From Saccoglossus kowalevskii (lineage: Eukaryota; Hemichordata; Enteropneusta; Harrimaniidae): a DNA stretch of 42,234 bases. A model generated the notes under the pieces. That model was not told where the DNA came from. It searched no databases and was given only the letters and a program-made list of their open reading frames with translations. The stretch covers positions 336,135-378,368 of the forward strand of contig NW_003105103.1 in assembly GCF_000003605.2 (NCBI RefSeq). The letters are read 5' to 3'. The translations under genes were made by a program, and so were the position numbers. Shown here one piece after another: positions 12,366 through 23,859 of the stretch; position 1 is the stretch's first letter, and the number at the start of each line of letters is the position of its first letter.

Positions 12366-12419
12366 AAGTCAGTAATAAACCCTAGTAGAAATTGTATCTT
12401 GTTTAAATACAAAGCAAAA

Positions 12420-15400
12420 AGTATAATATATTAGTTACCAAGACAACAAGAATAAAGTTATGAAAATGAAATGAGTGTGCGTGTGCGATGACATAAAACG
12501 TAACGTGTTTTTTCTTTAATTATCAGCCAATCGGCTTTTAATGGAGCATGCGCAGATTCTCGTGAAAATGATCCTGGGGATCTTACAAAAGCAGTGAAAT
12601 ATGTTTATGTGGAGAGTAGAAACTTATTTATAGGTGTAAATTATAGGAATGCAACCGATATTACAAGCAAATAACGTATGCTAATTAGAACAAACTAGCG
12701 AGCTATGGTCTTTCAAAATTATGAAATAGTGTTTTGTAACATATCTCCAGCTGACAATATATAAAATTACATTTTAAAATCATTAACTAATGAAATTAAA
12801 TAAAACCAATTAAACTTAATTGACAATTCTCATCATATACTCTCACAGGCGCAAATTTATTTATAAAATTATTTATACATTGAACTTAAAATGATTATTA
12901 AAAGCGTGGGTCTCTGAAGTGTTAAAACAGTGTCAGATGTATGAAAGGTGTTCAACAATATTACTACTTAAAGCTCACAGATTTTATTCATGCAAACCAA
13001 GGCTAATAGAGCTGTCTCCTAAATAAGTATGTTTTACAGTGTTTAAATTTGTTCGAAATGTAGAAAAATCGATAGCATTGCTACCACATTGACTCCATGC
13101 TCAACATATGAGCAACATTGAACCGTGACTATTTACAGCATATGAACGATCTGTTAAGAAACGCTCTGAAGCATTTATTTTTAATAGATATAGGGTGTAG
13201 AATAAATGAATAACAATAAATGTAATGACGTGGTTATTCTTGCAGTGTTATATGTCGGATATTTTCCATGGTCCGCTATGTCGAATGTTGTATTCGATAA
13301 AGCCCAGTGGCCTAATCGTCTGAATACGAGGCATTGGAAAACAAAATGTGACAAATATTGTTGTCATTGCATGTGTATCCTGTCGTAGTTCTATGTGGTA
13401 AGTTTAAAACCTTGTAAATAGATGAATCCATTAAACAAAATATGTGCATACGTGCTGTTGTGCGATATTATTAGATAATAATTACCATAATATTCTGTGT
13501 TCGTTATTTATCCGTGTACAGTTTTTCAATGTACATTCTATTGGAATAGCCACACTTGTTCGCGCGAGTTAATGACTGTACATACAATCATACCGGTGTG
13601 ACATTTTTGATACTCTAGCCGGGTTGAGTCCGAAACGAGAAATTATGAGATTGGTTTCTTGAGTACGCGTATCCGTCAATTGTTCATTCTCGAACATGCT
13701 TGGGCCGATCGCGATTTTGTTCAGAGTCGATACGAAAATAAATCAAACCCAATTCAAACGTTGTGTTGACATCACTCATGGCATGTCGTGATTAGAATCA
13801 AAATTTAAAATTCAAAGTGTTAGCTGGTTTCTGAAAGATATTTCTGTTTTACATATTTGACTTCAATTCAGTGCAAAGGCAAAAACAAATTCGTTTAATG
13901 TCGTTTTCAGTTAAAGTTTTGTAGGCGCTACTATTCCTCTGAATTGTCTGTGTAACCAGATTGTGTTGTCTTTGTTTATATGTTATGTCCTGCACACATT
14001 TTCAGCAGTTTTAAATGTACAAATTCAGAATCACCATCATATTTATCATCTGTAATTCTTTGGAGAGAAAGATAAGGACACACTTACATAAGTTGAAAAC
14101 AATTTCATCGCTGCTGCATGAGTTGTATCTCCAATCTTCTCTGTCTTCGTAATTTCTTGTTTTATTATTCGGTAAAAAATAACATATATTTGCATTCAAT
14201 TTACTCTACTGCAGAATGACAATATATATAATAGCAGTCGATAAATAATCTGAAGTCACATTTTTTAAATATTTTAATCCACTTTTATGTCAGACAAAAT
14301 CTCGTTGACATTGTAGAGGCAATTTATTGGTACTTTGAATCTGAAAAAATAAATTTAATTTTCATTACTCCTAAACCTGATATAATGAGCGTAGGAGTTG
14401 AAAGTTGGCGTTTCAAGTCGTTTCTTTCGAATTTGTACAATTTAAATATCATTTTAATAAAAAGATCTTATATAAATCCAAAAATGTGAGCACATAACAA
14501 TTCAACAAGTTGTACAGGAGAAAATTCTGTTAAGCTTGTTCTACAGTAGGCAGTACATACATTTCTCAAAGTGCGAAAACAATCAAAGGTGGTATTTACT
14601 ATCTTTCCAATATGCATCAAATAAATGTAACACAGACAATTGTTGAGTTCTGAATGAATTTCAGTCAGGTAATCCATGAGTTGCAAATAAAGGGTTCTAT
14701 ATGGCAGCTAGTGAGCCTGTTGTTAAATACAATAACACTTGCAAATTAAATATGATCCCAGATAAAATTAATGTCACTTATGTAGACATCAGGATTTTCA
14801 TAGAAATTTGAATAGAACTCAGAATGATTATATAGCTGGTTCTACATGTGGATTATATGATAATCATTTATTTCTCTTAATAGTAATTTCACTCTATTGT
14901 GTACTGCACTCGTCAGTTGTTTTGTTTTGTTCGTGAAAATTCTTTTATTGGTTTTTGCTAGTCAGATGTTTTGCGTTCTTGGACTTGTTAATATATCTAT
15001 ACGACTTTTGCATCAAGACCAATGAGTGGGTATGTTATTTTCCACTTCCTCGTTTTTACATTTCCGGTTCCGAAAAAGTTCAAATATAAAGTCGTTCACA
15101 ATCTATCATATAAAGTATAACAATTAATTATACTACACGTTTGATAAATATACATCTATTATTTTGTATATATGCAAATTGTTGAAAAACAAAAGCTCTC
15201 ATTGAGTTCTACTAGCTCAGGTAGAAATAAAACGTCATAAATATCTTTTAACTGAGCATTTTACCCCATATGTGCTAAATCTTGTGCAACGTTTACCAGC
15301 AGAATTCCTTTGGCATGTCATATTATTTGAGACCTATATATCGCAATCGTGGCGCGCCGACTACCGCCTTTCAAACTAAATGTCAAACAGTCATGTCTTT

Positions 15401-17100
15401 GACAAAATTGAACAAGCACTGAAAGTCAATTTAGTTAACTTTCTAATCACAAAAGACCACAAGAAATCATGCAGCTTCTGCAAACAGCAGCTTCTTCAAA
15501 TAACACCAACATTTAAAATGTGTCGATATTCTTTGGTCAAAATAAAATCGTTACGTATTGCGCGCCCTCTATCGCCGATGTTACTTTTTTGCGAATTACT
15601 CTACAGATGGCGCGCGTCAATCAGCTGGTCATTCTATCAACACTTGTATTGTACATGTGTACACACTTAGTCGAATTAGTCTAGTACTGTTGACCGATCC
15701 TTAGATTCGGCAGATTGAAGATCATTCCCACAGATCTATCCACAGTGTATCTGAAGCAAAACTCTCCTGTTGAAGTATTTGAATTATTGTATAATTAATA
15801 TTTCATTTTACAGAGTCTAAGTCATTTGTTATTATTTTTCCCAAGCTGTCTTGATAGAGAGAAATCTCCGTGTATGCATTTAATGTTCAAGCCCAACAAA
15901 TGTTGACTTGAGTTGACACTAAGTTATTGTGGACCAGGTCACATTCAGGTCAACCCATCAGACTATAAACCTCACAGGAATTTGTTTCAGCTATTAGAAC
16001 AGAATACTAGAGCTTTTATAATAATAATTTAAAAACGCACTTTAAAAACAAAGATTGCAGTGTTTGAAAATGTTGATGAGCTTGCAACATGATAGAGGGC
16101 GTTTTGTGTTTACTTTTTCAACAGTAATGTAGTCACACAATGAATATAATAAGGCAGTTCATATTTGTCTCAATGAATCATTATTTTTTGACAGACACCT
16201 GTACAAAATACTTGAGCAAAAGCCAGCTGAGATTTTCTGGTATCTTGCATGATTTATGAATCTATTCACGTCTGAATGCAACACTTTTTTCTGAGATGCG
16301 GCATTTGTTTTTTTAATAAAAAATTTGAATTACTTTGAATAAAGCTGGAAATTATGTCCCTTAAAAAAATTAAACAAATTAGGCACCAATGTTTTTGGAA
16401 GATATTTACATCTATCAATGACATTCGGTAAACTGCTTTCCCACTGTTGTTCCTACCCCAAAAACTTATTTGTATTCAAAATTAATTATGACAAAGCATA
16501 TTCATATAGAAACAAACTATGATTAAGGGAATAATATTATATAACAAAGGACAAGGTCATCAGAGTTCAACTATGTTCTTGGAATTAAATTATCGCTGCT
16601 ATAATATAATAGTGACTTTATATATCTTATATATATATTGGCTTTGTCAAGGGCATGATAGCCAACTAATGATGTTTTTCCCCATAATTATAAATAGCGT
16701 ATTATTTTAGAACTAAGTTACTTATTTAACTTATTTAGGCCGATTACATTAAAAATACTTAGGGGGTCTGAGGGGAGAGGACTTGAAACTGTACTGTTTA
16801 GGGGGGACTTGAAAGTTTGTTTAATATCAGAGGACAGAAAAAATACAAAGGAAATCTTTATCCATGTACTTAAAACAATGTTAGTATCAACAACTTTATT
16901 TTATTAGTACACCATATCTTAATACATGGCCTACATGGGTTGGATTTAAATGTCTAAAACATAACAAAAGTGATATACTGTGTTCATCACAGACATCTGA
17001 GTAAAAAACCAACTCAAAAACATTGAAGCATGGAAATAGTATGTGAACAGTCAATTTTATTTTTAATGCACACAGCTTTGGTAATATTTGAGGGTAAACA
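12420..17100. other. Unassigned AT-rich stretch
   Basis: Upstream of the minus-strand cyclase exons. I checked both strands for cyclase, kinase-homology or other conserved motifs and found none. A minus-strand frame at 14011-14199 contains a short stretch (EDREDWRYNSCSSDEIVF) shortly before a GTAAGT donor, but no acceptor or family could be assigned. Around 15345-15640 there are short GCGCGCC-containing segments without clear terminal repeats. Confidence 0.4.
16895..16904 (-). promoter_or_regulatory. Possible polyadenylation signal
   Basis: The minus strand has overlapping AATAAA-type words here and another at about 17056-17061, both downstream of the TAA that ends the acidic exon at 17122. 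Such words are common in AT-rich DNA, so this only supports that exon model weakly. Confidence 0.3.
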
Positions 17101-17121
17101 AGTTGTTAGTTTTTTGGTAAT

Positions 17122-17210
17122 TTAAATTTTTTTAAACTGGCTAAACGTCATCCTGATGTGATCAGACTCCATCTCAATATCATCTGAATCATCACTGGAT
17201 TCATCACTTT
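17122..17210 (-). CDS. Possible terminal exon with acidic Ser/Asp-rich C-terminus
   Basis: After an AATAATACAG acceptor the minus strand encodes SDESSDDSDDIEMESDHI and then RMTFSQFKKI before a TAA stop. The run of Ser, Asp and Glu resembles CK2-type phospho-acceptor tails common at nuclear or cytosolic protein C-termini. AT-rich non-coding DNA would rarely give such a sequence by chance, because it needs repeated GAT/GAA/TCA codons in one frame. No upstream exon was found, so the protein is unidentified. It could also be the end of a transposon-encoded protein: the interval 16740-18450 has similar G-rich words near both ends. Confidence 0.4.
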
Positions 17211-18521
17211 CTGTATTATTACACTAATCTAAACAATAATATCCATGTATACCTATCCTCAAAAACCAGAAATTCTTTTATATAAAATGATTAATTTGAT
17301 CAAAAATAACTTATTAAAGCAATTAATAACAAATAAAAGTTGATCAAAAGCATTTTTGAATTATTTTGACTTTTTTTCTATTTAGGTAATGTCCCAAATC
17401 TGCAACAGTTTTCAATTTTTTCACTATATTATTGTTTTAACCAAGTAGCAATTAATGACCAACACATACTTTTAACCAGTTATGGCTGAAAACAGCTCAC
17501 CTCAAAAAGATGGTTGACATTTGTAGCAGACAACAAAAGCTCATTTAACTAGCATGTTCACTTACATATGCACTACCGGTAAATAAATTTGTTGTAAAAA
17601 GTGGCCTTAGTCTCATAAACATGTTCAGCGAATTAATACAATGAAGTGAATGAGTTTTTGCTATTAACATGTGAACTGTTTTAATATGTCAATAATGGAT
17701 TTCTGTCTTCATTGAAATGAATGTATCATATATAAAAAAAAATTGTACAATTTTTCAATTAAGCCACTGCATGTCTATTTCATCACCATAGAAAAATTCA
17801 CTTCTCTTCCTGTGGGTCTAGAAATTAGAAAAACATGTTTTTCCCTCAAAAATTACAGATTTGAGACTTAAGCTCTTATACAGTCAAATTTGCTGATTTA
17901 TATTTCCAAATTTTGATAAGCTATGTTCTATGTATGAATCACAGTTCTGTCCATATATGGAAGCATATTACAGGCAAGCTCACAGAGCTTTCTACTCCTT
18001 ATGACCAAATTTAATATTTACATGAACTTTTTTGTGTTGGCAGGTAAATTGTTTTTTCACACATTAATTATTTTCATGTTTTAAGTTTTATTGGAATAAA
18101 TTCCAATAATGTTTTTGAAAGTATGTGATGTTTTCAGAGGCATGCCTGTCTACCTATAATCAATCGTAACATTTCATGGTAACACGCATGGCTGTGATAA
18201 GAGATGTTTTTTTATTCCATTTAGATAACTGTCTGTGGCCTATAGTCAAATTGTTAAAATCAGTGTTGGATAGTCTGTTATCTTGTTGCCCTGGGAACAA
18301 CACTTTTGTCAAGTCGGCAAGTCGTAATTAGCCCATATATTTTGTTGAGACTGTGAGATAGCTGTGTTGGGGGCCAGAATTTATTCAAAACGTGTAAGGG
18401 GGACTTAACAATTCTACATCTGCTTGGGGGGGGGTACCGTAAGAAAATTAGGAATAAAAATTCATCTCTTCAAACTACCATGTATGCATCACCAATAGTT
18501 TTAATCTGCGTTACGTATTGA

Positions 18522-18615
18522 TGTGTGGCTGGTGTTGTTCGTCCCACTATGCCACGTTTTTGTCCCTTTAGTGACACGGTCAACACGGCATCTCGAATAG
18601 AGACTTTTGGGCGAG
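18522..18615 (+). pseudogene. Guanylyl cyclase catalytic-domain exon, degenerate
   Basis: The plus strand reads [16 protein letters not shown] followed by [15 protein letters not shown] and a GTAAAA donor. This is the conserved segment of class III guanylyl cyclases that normally reads [24 protein letters not shown]. Two differences hit very conserved positions: Ser for Gly before DTVNTASR, and Pro for Leu before the Phe. Directly upstream there is an in-frame TGA where the IHTGP motif should end, and the residues before it only faintly match. So the exon start is broken or unspliceable. It ends in phase 1 and joins in frame to the exon at 19275. It points the opposite way to the cyclase exon at 622-693. 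Confidence 0.8.
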
Positions 18616-19127
18616 GTAAAAAAAAAACATCTCTCTCGAAAACAATTCAATTTGCTTTCAATAAGTTATTTTAAAGTTAATCTTATCCAGGTAATATCAC
18701 CATCTGAATGACAACACTACAATGAAGACTTTCTGTTTTTGACATTGTGAAATTCTTTTTTTTTTGAGAGGAAAAAATGTATGTCGTATACTTCCATAAA
18801 TAATTTCCATATTTACCGATTACAAAAGAATATCACAGAAAAATAGTAATTTGCTATATCCCCTATACTTTTGCCTTTTATTTGTCTTAAGTTATGACGG
18901 AAAGAAGCCCAATAAAATGTAGTGTGTTCAAAAACTAATGTTTTAACAATAACTGTATTTTTTTCTGCATAAAAGCGAACGAATTTCACAATATCGAAAA
19001 CGGTCTGTAACGCAGTGTTTTACCATTTGCCAACCCCCCCAAAAATACATAATTTCCGCTTTGCCTTCTAGTTTGGCTGACTGATGTGTTTTCTTGAATT
19101 TGTTTGTAGTCAGTCGGTATTATAGAC

Positions 19128-19222
19128 NNNNNNNNNNNNNNNNNNNNNNNNNNNNNNNNNNNNNNNNNNNNNNNNNNNNNNNNNNNNNNNNNNNNNNNNN
19201 NNNNNNNNNNNNNNNNNNNNNN
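19128..19222. other. Assembly gap (N run)
   Basis: Ninety-five Ns between the two plus-strand cyclase exons. The true sequence and length are unknown. Order and orientation across it depend on scaffolding. Confidence 1.
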
Positions 19223-19274
19223 ATGCATTACACAAATTAAAGCTCTGTTTTGACTGTTTTTTTCCTTTTCACAG

Positions 19275-19366
19275 CTCTCAGCATTCATGTTAGCATGTCA
19301 ACAGCGCGTGCATTAGAAGCGCTTGGTGGATACAAGATGATACCCAGAGGATCAGTCAATATTAAA
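19275..19366 (+). pseudogene. Guanylyl cyclase catalytic-domain exon, C-terminal end
   Basis: Bounded by a good acceptor (TTCCTTTTCACAG|CT) and donor (TTAAA|GTATGT). It reads LSIHVSMSTARALEALGG and then YKMIPRGSVNIK, matching the last part of receptor guanylyl cyclase domains (IHVS..T...L...GGY...RG...KGKG). Phases fit perfectly: the G left at 18615 plus CT gives Ala, and the exon ends in phase 0 just before where KGKG and TYWL would follow. That last exon was not found downstream. The exon itself is intact, but I call it a pseudogene because its partner at 18522-18615 looks damaged. It could instead be the real 3' part of the left-hand gene if an inversion separates them. Confidence 0.8.
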
Positions 19367-19488
19367 GTATGTCAACACATCACCTTTCCCGCACTATTAA
19401 TAAAACTGCTAATAAGCTAACTGTATTAAGTGAGTCATTTGTTTTATCATAAATGTGAAGGTCTGGGAGCTCATCACAGATTATAAAA

Positions 19489-19720
19489 ATGGCGGCTTGT
19501 AGGCTTTGCGCGTTGCGCGTTGTTCCAATTGTTTTTTATTCCAACGTTGAGAAATGTTTATAGGCAACTGAATAAAAACGATGGGATGTCTAAATATTTG
19601 TGCAAACCGTGCCTTAGTAAAATGACGAAACTGTTGAAACAAATCGTTTGTTCCGATCCGAACTGTGGTTGCAATAAACACATCATTTCCATCAGATATA
19701 GCACTAAGCGTTTTCTTTAG
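19489..19720 (+). pseudogene. Possible CxxC...CxxC zinc-finger protein start, frameshifted
   Basis: An ATG in an AAAATGGCGG context begins MAACRLCALRVVPIVFYS. After a change of frame the sequence continues NVYRQLNKNDGMSKYLCKP and CLSKMTKLLKQI. Together these resemble the start of animal ZAD-like modules, where an early C-x2-C is followed after about 40 residues by DGL.KYIC..C...I. Both cysteine pairs are present but in different frames, with stops in each, so it is broken or spliced in a way I cannot see. The same DNA has an 86-codon minus-strand frame, which I take as a shadow. Confidence 0.35.
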
Positions 19721-19749
19721 ATTGTCAGTAAGCTCGGTCACATAGAAAA

Positions 19750-21730
19750 GGCTGGCAACACGTTCATTTATTACATTTTATTTTTATCAAGTAATCAAGT
19801 AATATGTCGTTTCTATCGTGGAAACTACCTTGTCATGATGTAAGTCACACAACATATTTTATTATGAACATTCAGTGTGGAATGATACAAATTTGTCAAA
19901 TACGTTTCTCTATATCGCGCCCCTACGATAATAAAGACTTTAGTTTAGTGACCCCAGTACATGGTCAGCTTCCGATAGGAATGGAATAAACTATTTTCTC
20001 GTTAATTAGGTCCAAATCAAAGTTCATATATCCAAAATTTAATTTAGACTATTTGGTTAAACAGACAATGTAGTGTAGACAATGACATTCATATTGATAT
20101 TGCAAATCAAATCATCTTTTTTTTATTTCTCTTTTATCTGCTGATGATACTCTTATTTATATTGTCATTTGTGTAGTATTTAGAAACAGTGAGCGGGTCA
20201 CATACGTTCTATGAAGCAAATATTTCTTACCATATTCCATTGTTGATTTAGATCTTGTATACAGGGTCGGTTATTAGATTATATTCAACATCGGAGTCGG
20301 GAGAATTTATTTTTCTGGATTTTCGTGTGCTAAAGTGCTAAAATTTATCATGCTCATCTTAGTAAAGAGAGATTGTTTAAAGTTATATAACAGGGGCTTT
20401 TCATATGGTTATTTTATGTTGTGGTCATTTGTATATTTTCATATTTCGGAAGCAGAATTTATCCAACTGTCAAATCTTTAATGTCCTTCCCCATGCCCTC
20501 ATTTCATCACTCTTTCTTTAATAATATTAATGGTCTACCCCGTACTTGATGCAACTATACATATTGGTGATTTGTATGAACTAATTACATCTGTGATTGG
20601 ATGTTTTAAACTACTATCTAACATTTATATGAGTTTTAGTATGCCTGTATATAATGAAAGTATAAATCCAATGCAGGCAGTACATCTATACTTTTCTTTG
20701 ACACAGTAGATGATTCAAATAAGCATGAACCACTAATTTGACAGGGTAGTGATACTTATAATGCAGCAAGCTGTTCTAATTGCTGTTGTGGTAGAGTTTT
20801 TCTATTTTTCTGTCAAATGCATTTATTGGTCCATTGAAAAAATGAAAATAATGTTCCCTGTAACTTAGACTCTTATTGATCAAGGCATTTTAAAAATCAT
20901 GGGTGTTAACTCCCCTCAAGTTATGACCCGTTGTCCCCTACAGAATAATGGTTGCATCTAATATTAAAATAAAGATGGCGGAGTATAGCGTTGATTCATC
21001 TCGTTCTACTCTGGATTACTTGAAGTCAATAAAGATCCTAGAAAGTTAGTATTTATATGCCTGTGTGTTTTTTTTGTTTGTTTTTTCACTGTCTTTGACT
21101 TTTCCAGTATGTTTGTTGCTGTTGACAACAACTCAGTCCTCTGCCAGGCTTCAGTCAATGTTTTTCTTCACTACCTACCCAACTCCTCGGCGGGCACTAT
21201 GTAGCTGGTGTGGTATATTTATCACAGACAGTAGGGCAATTGTCACATTTAGTGCTCCAAGAAAATATTCTCTGTCCATGTGTATTTATATAAATAGATG
21301 CAGTTTCTTTGGCTTGAATAACATTCACTGGCTTACATACTGGCTTACATACATACAGGTATACTGGTTTACCTGTTTCTAGTTGAAATTTAGCCAATCT
21401 TATTAACCAAGACATGTCACAACACTCATTTCCATGTGCCATAGCTTGAAACAAGTAGTCAAATCTGATATTGGCTGGAGCTTTAGTTTATATGGACATG
21501 GTAAATGGCAAACTAGATGGTCAGAAAGTAATAAAAATAATCACAGCTTTACTCCACCCACCCCACTATGAAGTAAAAGGCTGTTTATAAGGCCATGTAT
21601 GATGATTTCATGTTTCTTATGGAAAACAATTTCAATTATAAACTTCTATGCTCCTGTACCCAACCGTGGGGGTCCATCACACTAAACAACAGGTGTCACT
21701 ATTACTAAGAAAAATGTACTTTTTTTCATT
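19750..21730. other. Unassigned non-coding stretch
   Basis: No exon recognised. An AAGATGGCGG word at about 20973 opens a short frame (MAEYSVDSSRSTLDYLKS, then a stop within 10 codons), which looks like a promoter-proximal or 5' exon motif but has no supported gene. Other long frames are rich in Leu, Phe and Tyr from T-rich DNA. Confidence 0.4.
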
Positions 21731-21737
21731 AAAATTA

Positions 21738-21739
<2 letters not shown>

Positions 21740-21795
<56 letters not shown>
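21740..21795. repeat. (AT)n microsatellite
   Basis: About 56 bases of almost pure alternating AT. Prone to length change and assembly error. Confidence 0.95.
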
Positions 21796-21798
<3 letters not shown>

Positions 21799-22129
21799 GC
21801 AAGTTTAAAAAAGGAATTTATACAGTGACTCTAAAAACGAGTTATACCATTCAGAGTTGACAGTCCACAGGATATTAGCATTGTCTGCGCTTCGTTCTTG
21901 AACAGTAGTGCATTAACTAGTCTATTGTGAGAGTATTTGAACAGCTGTTTTAAAGGAGGCTACATATAAAGTGTGAATATGGTGGTTGAAGGCTTGTGAA
22001 GATTCTGACCTTAACAGAATGTGATGGACCATAACTATAGACGTTGCACAAAAGAACATTCTAATTCGTTCACGTTTCCTACTTGTGTACATATTGTCTG
22101 TCTATTTAGTTTTTTTCTAACCATTCAGC

Positions 22130-22372
22130 TGTGTATTTTATCGTATCACACCGAGTATGTATGTGTCTAATCAGACTGTATGTATATACATTTTTGCCGA
22201 TCTGAGCTTCTGTATTTGTTCTGACCAGTCCGCTGTGTATTTCATCATATCACACCGAATGTGTATGTGTCTAATCAGACTGTATGTATATGAATTGTTG
22301 CCAGATATGAGCTTGTGTATTTTGTCATCAAACCGTGCATGTATGTGTTTATTCAAACTGTATGCATATATG
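22130..22372 (+). repeat. Tandem repeat, ~105-bp unit, about 2.4 copies
   Basis: The unit carries GCTGTGTATTT, a TATCACACCGA word, a TATGTGTCTAATCAGACTG word and a GAGCTTCTGTATTT or GAGCTTGTGTATTT word. Two full copies follow each other with about 85% visible agreement, then a partial, more diverged third copy ends near 22370. Frames across it are periodic because of the repeat and are not protein genes. Confidence 0.8.
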
Positions 22373-22479
22373 ACAAATTTAGCCTAAATAGATTTTACAA
22401 AATTTATTATACAAAGACGTACGAGAAGCGTGTGTACATTCATACAATCTTCAATCTTCGACGGTGTTTGTCGTTGATG

Positions 22480-22680
22480 GCGGGCTCATATTGCTCAAAT
22501 ATTGGTACTTTGCGTGCGTGCAAGCTCTACGAGGGCGCTATGTGCGATTCTGGACTAATTGTAATTCTTTCGGGTCCTACTACTAGACGCGCTGACACGC
22601 GTTGGATTGTCCAGCCACGCGCGGGGCGAACGGGGGGAATACCTAACGCGCGGGGCAGCGACAGCAATCCTTGTACTGTA
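22480..22680. other. GC-rich island in AT-rich surroundings
   Basis: About 200 bases with several CG dinucleotides (GCGCGGGGCGAACGGGG and CTAACGCGCGGGGC words), much less AT-rich than both flanks. It could be the end of a transposon or an unmethylated promoter-like island. No gene start could be tied to it. Confidence 0.4.
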
Positions 22681-22689
22681 TAATATTGG

Positions 22690-23855
22690 TTTATGCTAAA
22701 ATGTTGAAACCTTGAATGTCACATAATCTATATAATTACTTTATGCATTGACACATTCAATAAAAGGCTTATCTATATTGACCGACTTTGTCACGTGTAA
22801 ATTCAGGCATGTCTTCTCGACCTCTAGGCAACACCCTCTGAAAAGGGTAATTAATAGCCGAGTTTAACGGCTTACGGGTTATGCATCCACACCGATTGTC
22901 CTTACACAGCATATCCTAGCTTAGGTAGGGTGGAGAATATAACTTTATTCTGAATTCGTTGGTCATTGGTACTGACAGGTATATATGAAAAAGTCGGGAG
23001 TACTACTCTGGAGTACTTCTCTTCTCACAGCGAGGGAACATTATTAAATACTCACTCCTTATTGTACAGCTCCTCAAACCATGTGGTCATTTCTCATTCT
23101 CCTAATGCCGAGAAAGAATCTGTGTGCTAAACCATGCTTGCCTCATGTTAAGTTTGTAATCATTTGCTTTATCCTTCGTTTGTAAAACTTACTCTGCACC
23201 CTACAATTTATTTCATTCAAATCAGTCTGCCTATTAAAGACAATATTAAATCATTATTTTTGTGTCTACCATTCAACAGGACCAATCTTGGTTTAGTGCT
23301 AATTTTATATTACATAACATCTATTACATTTTATTTACACCAAATATGTCACAAAAGGTAGAAAAGTTTGTGTTCTCAAATATTTATAGGGATATTTATG
23401 CTCTTGCATATTAACTCGTTTATTCTGGTAACTTTTATTTTTGTATTCTTTGATAAAGCAAAGACCAGTTATGAGGCCAGACAGAGTTTGTTGGGTTATA
23501 TTGGATTTATGGTTGGTTTTTTTGGGTGGTGTGGATGGATAAACGTGTGACCATGAACTAGTATCTTTCTTCGTTATTCCTTTTATTTGTACTCTAACCC
23601 TTTGCACAACATTGAACTGAATGCATGTGATCTGAGCAAGTATCGTGTGAACGCCCTCCAGTGGCGAGCCCTGTATTGGCTCCGCCTCAATATTTTGTCA
23701 TCCTATGCGGGATCAGTTTTGTTTTCATATACAGATTGAATCTGAATATAATTAATGTACATCTTTACAATTCGTTGCTGTATCTGACCAATTTGTTAAT
23801 GCGAAGATTGTGATTTTTTCCCAGTTATTTACTTCTGTTGATAAATGTTTCTGCT
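22690..23855. other. Unassigned stretch before the Harbinger-like element
   Basis: Contains AATAAAAGG at about 22760, a TATATATG word near 22980 followed by CT-rich sequence, and a plus-strand frame to 23550 with two hydrophobic segments (one containing YIGFMVGFFGWCGW). None is enough to call a gene. Confidence 0.35.
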
Positions 23856-23859
23856 GTTA

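Noticed and set aside
18571-18615. Alternative 44-bp exon starting after TGTCCCTTTAG
   Set aside because: The reading frame upstream of this AG (CVAGVV...MPRFCPF) is itself cyclase sequence, so the AG is internal to the homologous segment rather than its true border.
21648-21860. Frame with a long Tyr-Ile repeat
   Set aside because: It is the translated (AT)n microsatellite.
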